NCBI GenBank assembly: GCA_037042915.1
Contig: CM073201.1
Coordinates: 3,472,001-3,536,000, forward strand
From: Auricularia sp. M13
Lineage: Eukaryota; Basidiomycota; Agaricomycetes; Auriculariales; Auriculariaceae
Direction of reading: 5' to 3'
Length of the DNA: 64,000 bases
Under the pieces are notes generated by a model that saw only the letters and a list, made by a program, of their open reading frames with translations, was not told the origin of the DNA and made no database searches. Positions 35,289 to 43,271 of the stretch are shown here, piece after piece; within the stretch, counting starts at the first letter, position 1, and the number at the start of each line of letters is the position of its first letter. Position numbers and translations under genes: made by a program.

Positions 35289-35387
35289 CTAATGGGCTAC
35301 GTGCCCTCAATCGCAACAAAATGAGTTTTAGCGCGGGTGTACTGGGCAGCGTGCCCCCCGCAGTGTATTGGAGTGGTAGGAAAGAGC
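35289..35387 (-). repeat. Split direct repeat B2 (outer end of the element)
   Basis: 99-bp partner of B1. Its outer edge meets the CGA at 35286-35288, which breaks the Ser/Thr-rich host gene. Confidence 0.85.
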
Positions 35388-35439
35388 GTCGTAAATACAC
35401 TGGGGTACATGCAAAGGATGGAGATGGGGAGGCCGGTGG

Positions 35440-35661
35440 GTAACGCGAAAGATTCGGCGCGGCGAGCGCAAAAAACGGATGAAAGACAAGTGGTGCGCAA
35501 CGTGCGCTTTAAGAAGTGGCCGATCCGCTGTCGGCAGCGATCGGGCTGCAGCGTGATCGTCGGGCCGAGGGGAACGTGCGCATCGGGCGCGGAGTGCGTC
35601 GTGCATATTGTTGCAGGTGGGCTGCGTGCCCATTAGACTGCTGAAACATTCTGCTTAATCA
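35440..35661 (-). repeat. Split direct repeat A2
   Basis: 222-bp partner of A1. Followed on the minus strand by a 52-bp spacer not found elsewhere in the element and then by B2. Confidence 0.85.
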
Positions 35662-35664
35662 CGA

Positions 35665-35763
35665 CTAATGGGCTACGTGCCCTCAATCGCAACAAAATGA
35701 GTTTTAGCGCGGGTGTACTGGGCAGCGTGCCCCCCGCAGTGTATTGGAGTGGTAGGAAAGAGC
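35665..35763 (-). repeat. Split direct repeat B1
   Basis: 99-bp repeat identical by eye to B2 at 35289-35387. It directly abuts repeat A2 with only the CGA triplet between them. A purine-rich (GAGA-type) stretch lies just past it on the + strand at 35,793-35,840. Confidence 0.85.
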
Positions 35764-35863
35764 TAATAGATGGAGAGTGGTTGGAGAGGCTATTATGAGA
35801 GAGAGAGAGAAAGCGAGTGAAAGGAGGAGAGAGAGGAGTGATGTGAGAAACCACGACAAGGAA

Positions 35864-37273
35864 TTATGAGGAGGGTTCGGGGGCGAGGTGCTCGTCGAGA
35901 GCCGCAGCATGGTCCACGGCTGAGTGACCAACGTTGTGGCAGATGCTGCAAACGTGCGCATGGCGGCACTGCGGGTGCGCGCAGCGATTGCCGTTGAAAT
36001 TCTTGCAGATCTGGCCCGACGGTCTCCACCGAAGATTAGACTGCGGGCCAGGGATACTGGTGTTGGCGGTGCCGAAGGCGGTCGGGAACGGGGCGAATGT
36101 GGGTTGGACGAGTGCCGCCTCAGCACCGAACGACCCTAGCGTGCGGTCCGCTGTCGAGCGGTGACGCGTCGTGTCTGCAAAAGTGAGATTAGCGTGGTTT
36201 GCGACCTCGCTGCGGATCGCGGCATCTGCGGCGATGACACGAGCGTGATGGTCTTTGTGCGTGGAACGGAAGAGGTCGCCGACGAATTGTCTGTACGTGT
36301 CGAGCTCGGACTGGCGGTGCGGATACGCGAACAGGAGTGCGGCACACCAGTCGTCGAAAGCATTCTGCCAGTCGGATTGGTCGGCGACGACTTTGATGAG
36401 CTCAGGCGTGTTGAGCGTGATGGAGACGTTGTCATTGAGGCGGTGCGAGGTGCCGTCACTCGCGCGTGTAGCGAATCGGCGCGCGAGAATCTTCCCAAAA
36501 TCAATGAATCGGTCCGCGAGGATGCCTTCCCAGAAGTCGTCCGGAAACGGCGGGGCGAAACCGATAAGGAGGAGATCGCGCTTGGCGCGCTTGAGGTCTG
36601 CTAAGTAGTTGTCGCGGATTCGGAGGGTCTCGCGGACGCCGGGTGCGAGGGTACCGAACGTGCGAGCGTGCCTGAAGCCGGCGGCACTGCGTTTGTAGGG
36701 GCGCTTATCGTCGTCATCGGGGTCTGAGTCGTCGGAGGAGGAAGCTCCAGCGTCTGCGAGCGCGCGCGTGCGCTTGCGAAGGTCATCAAGGCGAGGCGGC
36801 GGTACCGGATTTCCGCCTCCAAAACCGAGAGCCGCAGCGCGAGCTGCTCCTTCCTGGGCGGCACGACTCCTGTGGAAGTCGTGGTTGTCCATGCGGGCAA
36901 GGAACTCGTCGAAACCGAACATCGGTAGCTTGGCTCTTTGGAGATACTGCATGCATTTGCCGATGGCGACGGTCTTGGCGAGTCTGCCGGCGCAATAATC
37001 GTCGACTGCTTGCATGCAACCCTTGAGAGCGTCTTGCTCGGCCGATGAAAGGCCGGACTGGCCAGCGGTTGGCGTTGCGGCTGTGGTTGCAGCTGCCGCA
37101 GCAACGGCTGCGCTCGCGGGACCGCCTGGGAGTGCGGGGGCGGCTGGAGCCAGGGCAGTGGCGCCGAGCCCTGCATTCGCGGAACCAGTGCCCGTTGCGG
37201 AAGCGCCCGGAACGGATAAGGCTGGAACCGCGGGTTGGCCGGTCGGTTGTGCTGATGGTGGTGCATCGGGCAT
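35864..37273 (-). CDS. Gag-like ORF of the split-direct-repeat element
   Basis: An intact 469-residue frame starting MPDAPPSAQPTGQ; it could start further upstream in repeat A1. An Ala/Pro-rich leader is followed by a helical core (QDALKGCMQAVDDYCAGRLA; FDEFLARMDNHDFHR), an acidic patch (SSSDDSDPDDDDK), a second helical block around DDFWEGILADRFIDFGKILA, and a C-terminal zinc-binding cluster: C-x7-C-x4-C-x3-H (ICKNFNGNRCAHPQCRHAH) and then C-x2-C-x4-H-x4-H (CSICHNVGHSAVDH). That arrangement is what one expects of the Gag protein of DIRS-order elements, which coats RNA. No enzymatic motif is present. It lies on the opposite strand to the disrupted host gene. Confidence 0.7.
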   Translation of the reverse strand: MPDAPPSAQPTGQPAVPALSVPGASATGTGSANAGLGATALAPAAPALPGGPASAAVAAAAATTAATPTAGQSGLSSAEQDALKGCMQAVDDYCAGRLAKTVAIGKCMQYLQRAKLPMFGFDEFLARMDNHDFHRSRAAQEGAARAAALGFGGGNPVPPPRLDDLRKRTRALADAGASSSDDSDPDDDDKRPYKRSAAGFRHARTFGTLAPGVRETLRIRDNYLADLKRAKRDLLLIGFAPPFPDDFWEGILADRFIDFGKILARRFATRASDGTSHRLNDNVSITLNTPELIKVVADQSDWQNAFDDWCAALLFAYPHRQSELDTYRQFVGDLFRSTHKDHHARVIAADAAIRSEVANHANLTFADTTRHRSTADRTLGSFGAEAALVQPTFAPFPTAFGTANTSIPGPQSNLRWRPSGQICKNFNGNRCAHPQCRHAHVCSICHNVGHSAVDHAAALDEHLAPEPSS

Positions 37274-37292
37274 GACTAGCAGAGTAGAAGTA

Positions 37293-37514
37293 GTAACGCG
37301 AAAGATTCGGCGCGGCGAGCGCAAAAAACGGATCAAAGACAAGTGGTGCGCAACGTGCGCTTTAAGAAGTGGCCGATCCGCTGTCGGCAGCGATCGGGCT
37401 GCAGCGTGATCGTCGGGCCGAGGGGAACGTGCGCATCGGGCGCGGAGTGCGTCGTGCATATTGTTGCAGGTGGGCTGCGTGCCCATTAGACTGCTGAAAC
37501 ATTCTGCTTAATCA
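37293..37514 (-). repeat. Split direct repeat A1
   Basis: 222-bp repeat, matching A2 at 35440-35661 except for one base (GGATCAAAGA here, GGATGAAAGA there). An open frame starting MGTQPTCNNMHDALRARC runs through it into the gag-like ORF, but the ATG at 37273 just downstream of the repeat is the likelier start. Confidence 0.85.
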
Positions 37515-38654
37515 CGAGTAGTTCTTCGACGCCAACTGCGACGGAATCCGCATCTAATTTAGCGTCTGCCAGTGCAACTACGGCCGGGACCGCCGATGAT
37601 TGTCCAGAGGAAACCGTGGCTCCCACGGAGACCACAGCATCGTCGTCCAGCACACGTGCTGTTGCCAGCCCTACGACAAACGTCGAGCCCGTAGGAACTG
37701 TCGACACGGCGAGTGCTCAGTCTCAATCTGCCAGTCAAACGGCGGTCCCAAGTGCGTGAGCCTCGCCCGTAGCGACTGTGTGCCAGCGAGTGAGCCTGCC
37801 ACGCTGTCTGTGTTACCATCCATGTATTAGTTACTTCACAAGTTCTCGAGTTATATCATTTGTTTTTGTGTGATCCAATGCGAATGCAAGGCCCCGTTGC
37901 AAGATGCGCACAGCAACGCCAAGCGTCACTGATGTCTGCGTCGGGAAAGAGGCAGAAAGGCGGTCCAGAAGGCTATCCATAGTCTGGGCTGGCGGTTCGC
38001 TGGATAAGAGGCACGAAAGGGTCTGAAGACGTGCGCGTTCGTCATGACTGTCCGAGGAGGTAGCGAATCTCTGCAACGTCCTAGCGCGGAACATCATGGT
38101 CGTTGAGGAATGTTACAGCTTGAATCGCACTCCAGGGAGCAGGCGTGTCCTGAAGCTGGTGCTCAGCGATCCGTCGGTTTCGCGTACGGACAAGCCGGAC
38201 AAGCGAGTCGCCGTTTGCAGGCTCGAGCGTAATGCCGTCCAGAACTAGCTTCATAAGCCGTGGCCACATGCAGTCCTCCGCCTGACAGAGACGCTCGAAT
38301 AGGAGCGGAGTAACTGTGCCTTGTTGAAGGTGAAGACTGGTGAGCGACGAGAGATGGCAAAGCGCAGCGACGTCCGCATCGTCGATTACGGTGGAATGAT
38401 GCAGAGCGACGAGACAACTCGAGGGTCGACTGAAGAATACGTTCAACTGGTGCGGCCTGCCGTAAGTACATTTCAATCTCTTCAGCTTCGGCGCAACCAG
38501 GGTGTCCGGAAATCGGTGAATGAGCTGCCAAGCAGCAACTCCAACATGGAGGAATTCGAGTACTGGGAGGTGGATAGGAGAATCTGCTGCAGGGGGTAGC
38601 CCGCGAGAGAAAATCGCGAGTCGATCAAGCGAAGCAGCGCAGGCTCTGAGTATA

Positions 38655-38933
38655 CTGTAAGCACACGCTCTATTACCGGCGCTGCAACCCCCAAATTCTC
38701 ATTAACCCAGGCAGATGAGAAGTCAGTCAGTGGTGATGAAAACGTTATTTAGAGGCTTACAGAACTGCCGCGAAGCGGCAAAGAAAATTTTGGCTTGATC
38801 TGGCCTCTCTCGTCTCGATGTGCTGTGACGTCTCAATACCGCGGGCACTGTGTGACTCGTTACAAAATGCGTTTATTACCGCGCCGCGCGACCTCTGTAA
38901 CGCGTGACGCGGTAATAGAGCGTGTGCGTACAG
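38655..38933. mobile_element. 279-bp inverted-repeat element with TA duplication (mariner-type MITE)
   Basis: The ends are inverted copies: CTGTAAGCACACGCTCTATT at the left and, read on the other strand, CTGTACGCACACGCTCTATT at the right, both followed by ACCG. A TA lies just outside each end (38653-38654, 38934-38935), the duplication made by Tc1/mariner transposases. No coding capacity. It is inserted in F-box paralogue B after the SVWNT codons. Confidence 0.75.
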
Positions 38934-39569
38934 TATTCCAAACGGAATGGCTAAGATCTTTTTGAAGGATGTTCAAGCGTCGCAATTCCGGCAGACCTTC
39001 ATGATCAGGCGGCAAGAAGAACTGTATATTCACCATCCACAACCACGCAAGGAGCGGTGCATGGGAAAGGTAGCGAGCTCCCGAGGTATCGTTATTGTCG
39101 GTCGATACGAGTGAGAGTTGGTCGTTACCGACGTGAGGCCGAAGAGCAACGCAAGCGAAAGTGAGCATTGGCGCGGGACTGCGAAGACATTGGAGGACCG
39201 AGCGAACAGCGCTCTTGTCGAATATTCTGACGGAAAACACCTTCAAGCGGTAGAGCTGCGTGGATAAAGCCCCCAGCAGCTGGTCGTAGCGCACAGCGTC
39301 GTCAATACCATCAAATATTACCACAAGCGCTACAGCAATGGAGCGTTCCAGCATTGTTGCAACGTAAGCCAGAAGCCGTGTCTCGTCGAAGAGCGCCTGC
39401 GTGAGCTGTGGTATAGTGATGTAATGCCAAAGGCGCGGTGTGCCGAGCGCCGCTCGCCTCCAGCGCTTGCATACGGCTGAGCAGATGAAAGGAGCGCGCG
39501 CACGTCGACCAGAGCCACGAAGTGGACCATTCATCTGAAGGTCTGAAATTTCAAAGGCCAGGTATTCGA

Positions 39570-40270
39570 TAGTCTCGGAACCAGACCGGTAAGAGCGGAT
39601 CGCCACTCCGGGATTGTGAGCTTTGTCTGTGTTTGGTCGTGGCTCTCGCGCTTCTTACCGGTCTGGTGAACTTTGTATGGACGAGGACACCAGACTTTTT
39701 GTGTCCCATTTTTTGCTGCAGATGCACGGAGACCATGCTTTTGAGCTACTTTGTCATTTGGACCAACATCAATAATGTCGAAATTGCTCCGGAATCTTCG
39801 TTTAAAATGCGGCCCGGATGTATTTCAACGCCATCCCGAAAGTGAGCTTTTGCATATAGCAGACCGACAGTGCAGGGAGAAGTCCCAAGGAAGCATCAAA
39901 ATGTATAATGTAGTGTATTCCTTTGCTTAAAGCACCTCTTCTCCAGAGAAATGCTGCTTGCTGAAGGCAGTCTAGTTCAAGTGCACTGTGCCAATGTCAC
40001 TGCATTTACCCACCGGTCAGTGATCTGCTAGCCTCAAAAACTCAAATTAATGATATTATATGAGCATACTCCACTTTGGCAGTCGATTGAACCGGGGTCA
40101 AGGTCTGGTGTCCTTGCCTATACAAAATTCGCCAGACCCTGTAGAGAGGTCCGAGCACCCGCCAAACACTACCAAACATCACAATGGCGGAGTGCGAAGT
40201 GGACCACCCGCTATCACCGCGCAGCCACAGCGGGTGCTCGGCCTCTCGCAAGGGTCTGGCTCCGAGACTA
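39570..40270. mobile_element. 701-bp element with long hairpin-bearing inverted repeats, 9-bp duplication
   Basis: The outer ends read TAGTCTCGGAACCAGACCGG (left) and, on the other strand, TAGTCTCGGAGCCAGACCCT (right). The 9-mer GGTATTCGA is duplicated at 39561-39569 and 40271-40279 and is part of the F-box coding sequence. The homology between arms continues inward for about 140-165 bases (ending in GAGGACACCAGAC and CAAGGACACCAGAC). Each arm is itself an inverted repeat: CCAGACCGGTAAGA returns as TTCTTACCGGTCTGG on the left, and the right arm has a different but equivalent stem. A 9-bp duplication and long arms recall Mutator-type elements. No transposase frame inside. Confidence 0.8.
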
Positions 40271-41036
40271 GGTATTCGAATATTTCGGCCAGAAGCTCGT
40301 CCGGGAACCGCTTCAGTGGGCCGAGTGCAGCGCGTCGCTGGCGGACATGCAGCAGAAGTTCGTCCCGTCGCAACATAGCGGACTCAAGACAGTCGCGAGA
40401 GATGTCCAGCGCCAGAATCCTTGCCAGCTGTGTCTCCAGAGCACTCGTTGTCTGCGTCAGCTCGGTGACTTGCATTTCGAGTAACGCTAGTGCCTGTTCG
40501 TCCATGTCGAGCTTCATGCGCAAAATATTTTCTGGTGCAAGCGTCGGCTCGTCATCAAGGAAGGAAGGCATGGCTATCTCGACCGAAGCAGCGACACGGA
40601 TGCGGAATGTTAGCGGGCAAGGTGGTTTGAAACCCCGCCAACTCATCTTGATCATGATCCGATGCCATCGGCTTCTGCGCTCAGCTACAACGCCTGGACC
40701 TGCACTGGAAGTGCTCTTGCTTTATTTCTTCATTTTTACCTGACTCACAAATTTTCTGGAACGAAGCTGTGCGCCCACTGCACACATTTCCGGAGGGCAA
40801 GCCTAATATTCACAGTTCATAACACAGCACTCCATTCAAGAGGTAATTAGCAAGGCACCCCGAAAAGCAAGCTCTCAATCTGGCGCCAAAAGGCGAAACG
40901 CATGACACTGGCACGACATGACGTTAGGCTTTTATCCCGGCGCTGATCTCCATTCACAATTGACCCAGCGGTCCACATAACGCGCGTATCCGCATGTTGT
41001 TGGGGCCCAAAGCGCCCCGCTGCTTTGACTGCGACC

Positions 41037-42569
41037 ATGGCCTTCTCTTCGCGCGGAAGTGAAGACGAGGTGCTCTCCGTCCACCACATCCGACGGCTCA
41101 AGCTCGATAGCGACCAACGCGCGCTCGCTGAACTGGAAGCGCAGGTTGCTGAGCTGACGCTGGCCGAGTCGACGATCCAGGCTAAAATCTCGGACTTGGC
41201 TACATCGTTGGAGGTCACCCAGTGCAGCCTCGAGACGGCCAAAGCGCGCTGCGATGGCCTTCGTTCCGACGTGCACGTACAGTGTGCATCACTGCGTGCG
41301 ATCGAGCTCTTCCCAGAAGAGCTGCTATCGGCAATATTTGAACGATCCGCCTTCGACACCGTGCACAGCTGGGAAAACGGTCCGGTTGTCAGCAACCGCT
41401 TGCGTGCCCGCGCGCCGTTTGTGTGTGCCGGTGTGTGTAGGCGCTGGCGCAAAGCCGCTGTATCCTCACCAGCTATCTGGCACTATGTCTCCGTACCGCA
41501 GCTTACGCAGTCTCTCTCGGACGGGGCGCGCTTCCTTGCCTACCTGCAGCTTTTGATCGACCGCTCGAAGTCTGTCCCGCTAGACATCGTCTTCGACATG
41601 ATCGACCACGCCGGCGCGCGTCATCACGCCAAATTGTTGGAGCTACTGTCACCGCACCTTCATCGCTGGCGGGTATTTTCCGCAATGCTTGCGGAACAAC
41701 GCGCACTATCTACTCTCCTCGAATGCTTGCGCGGTCCCACGCCAATGCTGCACACCGTTTGCATAGCCGTTCGACCTGCAGAGCCATTCCAGTTAGTTCC
41801 CTTTGATGCTCCTCCGGGACAGCCGCGCTATCTCTGTCACGCCCCGAAGCTTGCCCAGCTCTGGATAGAGAACTTGCCGTTCTCCTGGCGGCGTGGCCAT
41901 GAGACTATGGGAGCTCTCACCCGCCTTGTTCTTATCCAGCGCATACTGGGAGATATGTTCTGGGCCACCATTGCGACAGCAGCTGCGGCGCTCGAGCGAC
42001 TCGTCATCCACGCTGAGGATATACCGGCCAGCGCGCCGCAGTCGTCTATCCGTCTCCCGAACCTGATCAGCCTCAGCCTCCGTGTCAGCGCATGGAAGCT
42101 CCTGGAGCGTTTCCCCGACGCGTTCGAAGTCCCGGCTCTGCAAAGCCTGACCGTCAGCACCGGTCGCCCTCAGGAGATGGAGGTGTTCTACTCGAACATG
42201 CCGCCCTCGCTTACAAGCTTGACGCTGCGTGGCGTCGCAATCGTCGACGAGGACATCCCCGTGCTACGTGACCTCGCGTTGCTCAATCAACTCGCACTCT
42301 CGGGCGGCTCCGTAACAATGAATCTCTTTCAACGCCTCTGCCAGGACTCGGACGCGGAGTGCATGTGGCCGGGCCTGACAACCATCGACCTCAACGACGT
42401 TATGCTCCGACCCGCGAACGGCGACGCACTCGTCGAGCTCATCCGCACTCGGCGGATCCCAGCGGATGATACACGCTGGCTGCGTATCCAGCGCATTGAT
42501 ATTGGTGGTACTCACAATGTTCCGCGCTGGGATGTCGCAGAGATTGAGCACATCCTGCGCCGCTCTTGA
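41037..42569 (+). CDS. F-box protein, coiled-coil type, intact (paralogue C)
   Basis: A single-exon frame of 510 residues, ATG at 41037 (MAFSSRGSEDEVLSVHHIRR). Residues 20-85 form a coiled coil (ALAELEAQVAELTLAESTIQ). The F-box starts at about residue 88 (IELFPEELLSAIFERSAF), the part that would bind Skp1 in an SCF ubiquitin ligase. FVCAGVCRRWRKAAVSSPAIW follows. The remaining 350 residues are leucine-rich with repeated L-x2-L units (LVLIQRILG, LISLSLRV, LTSLTLRGVAI, LTTIDLNDVML), the presumed substrate-recognition surface, ending in NVPRWDVAEIEHILRRS. It is the only undamaged member of the four relatives here and serves as their reference. There is no intron, unlike nearly every other gene in the window. 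Confidence 0.85.
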   Translation: MAFSSRGSEDEVLSVHHIRRLKLDSDQRALAELEAQVAELTLAESTIQAKISDLATSLEVTQCSLETAKARCDGLRSDVHVQCASLRAIELFPEELLSAIFERSAFDTVHSWENGPVVSNRLRARAPFVCAGVCRRWRKAAVSSPAIWHYVSVPQLTQSLSDGARFLAYLQLLIDRSKSVPLDIVFDMIDHAGARHHAKLLELLSPHLHRWRVFSAMLAEQRALSTLLECLRGPTPMLHTVCIAVRPAEPFQLVPFDAPPGQPRYLCHAPKLAQLWIENLPFSWRRGHETMGALTRLVLIQRILGDMFWATIATAAAALERLVIHAEDIPASAPQSSIRLPNLISLSLRVSAWKLLERFPDAFEVPALQSLTVSTGRPQEMEVFYSNMPPSLTSLTLRGVAIVDEDIPVLRDLALLNQLALSGGSVTMNLFQRLCQDSDAECMWPGLTTIDLNDVMLRPANGDALVELIRTRRIPADDTRWLRIQRIDIGGTHNVPRWDVAEIEHILRRS

Positions 42570-42880
42570 ATTGCGCTCCCATTTCTTGGCCTAATAGAAT
42601 CTGATCCTTCTTGCACAAGCTAGCCATTCCCACATCCTTGCTCTGTGTCTGCCCGACCAAATTTCCCCCAGTGTAACTTCAAAATTTACTGTTGCGCTAT
42701 CTACAGCAATGGGATTCTAGTGTGAATTCTTGGCATGGATCAGCGACAGAAAGATGAAGCCTGAGACAGCGATTTATACAGATACTGTAGCCAGTCATAG
42801 TGACACCGTGCCGCACGACGGTTCTTATAGTTTCCGCCGACATGTGTGCGGTTCATGCTGTTTTGCTCGGTGCGGTTGCC

Positions 42881-43231
42881 TATGAGTCATTAAGTGCACA
42901 TTTATTACCGAGCACACAAAGTCCGATTCCGCGCACAAAAAGTCGATTGCGCGCAGAAAGTGTCCAATCTATTTTTGTAACTTCCCTCTTCTCAGTGTCC
43001 AGGAAGATCCTTTAGGGGCCTCAGATTACTGCCCAGAGGGTGGTATTGCTTTGCACTCAGTCCCGGATGTAGAAAACTCCGAACTCGTTACCTCGGCCGG
43101 CGTTGCCGGAGTTGCGGAATAGGCGCCTGTGAGCTCCGATGGGATTGGACACTTTCTGCGCGCAATCGACTTTTTGTGCGCGGAATCGGACTTTGTGTGC
43201 TCGGTAAGAAATGTGCACTTAATGACTCATA
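42881..43231. mobile_element. 351-bp MITE with 89-bp inverted repeats
   Basis: The arms 42881-42969 and 43143-43231 are reverse complements with a single mismatch by eye, starting TATGAGTCATTAAGTGCACA and ending at GTGTCCAATC before a spacer of about 170 bases. GTTGCC occurs on both sides (42875-42880 and 43232-43237), a plausible 6-bp target duplication. No coding capacity. It lies about 40 bases upstream of the BTB gene's ATG, so it may form part of that gene's leader or promoter. Confidence 0.8.
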
Positions 43232-43271
43232 GTTGCCTTGTGTTTCCCACAGTCAGTCTTTCCCCCACCCC

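Larger units (their letters stand above)
35289..37514 (-). mobile_element. Non-autonomous tyrosine-recombinase-type retroelement with split direct repeats
   Basis: Read on the minus strand the order is A1 (37293-37514), a zinc-finger ORF, B1 (35665-35763), A2 (35440-35661), a 52-bp spacer, and B2 (35289-35387). The A copies (222 bp) differ at one base and the B copies (99 bp) are identical by eye. A CGA triplet flanks the element on both sides (35286-35288, 37515-37517) and also lies at the A2/B1 junction (35662-35664), as expected for a circular intermediate inserted by site-specific recombination at a 3-base core. A1-ORF-B1-A2-B2 is the split-direct-repeat layout of Ngaro/PAT-like members of the DIRS order. 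No reverse transcriptase, RNase H or recombinase is encoded, so it must be moved in trans. Confidence 0.78.
34831..37759 (+). pseudogene. Secreted Ser/Thr-rich protein gene split by a retroelement
   Basis: Exon 1 (34831-34926) encodes a signal peptide (MHVTLLSALVSGAALAFAYP). A phased intron leads to exon 2 at 35000, with two or more Cys (QMICDGFLKLTYMDLCAVM) and then a low-complexity Ser/Thr/Ala stretch ending GSSSVPTS. There the gene is cut at a CGA triplet by the element at 35289-37514. Downstream of the second CG-A the frame resumes as SSSSTPTATESASNLAS and runs to a TGA at 37757-37759 through another Ser/Thr-rich tail. Taking out the element with one CGA leaves the frame continuous. The protein would be a small cell-surface or secreted protein of unknown role. 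As it stands the product would run into the element and end early. Confidence 0.75.
38042..40572 (-). pseudogene. F-box gene with two transposon insertions (paralogue B)
   Basis: Starts at ATG 40572 (MPSFLDDEPTLAPENILRM), with the family coiled coil and F-box FPDELLAEIFEYL. Immediately after EYL an element (39570-40270) is inserted; the frame resumes beyond it at EYLAFEISDLQMNGPL and reads through FICSAVCKRWRRAALGTPRLW to DLSHSVWNT, where a second element (38655-38933) sits. The remaining part (AWQLIHRFPDTLVAPKLKRL; MWPRLMKLVLDGITLEPANG) needs further frame changes. At the end the conserved VPRW-DVAEI has TAG (38081-38083) in place of the Trp codon. So there are two insertions, at least one shift and one nonsense change. 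It is the most damaged of the four relatives. Confidence 0.8.

Noticed and set aside
35289-35661. Reading the 35.3-35.7 kb unit as a solo LTR or 5' LTR
   Set aside because: The right end of the element has only the 222-bp part, and the 99-bp part occurs at the inner side, which fits split direct repeats and not LTR-internal-LTR.
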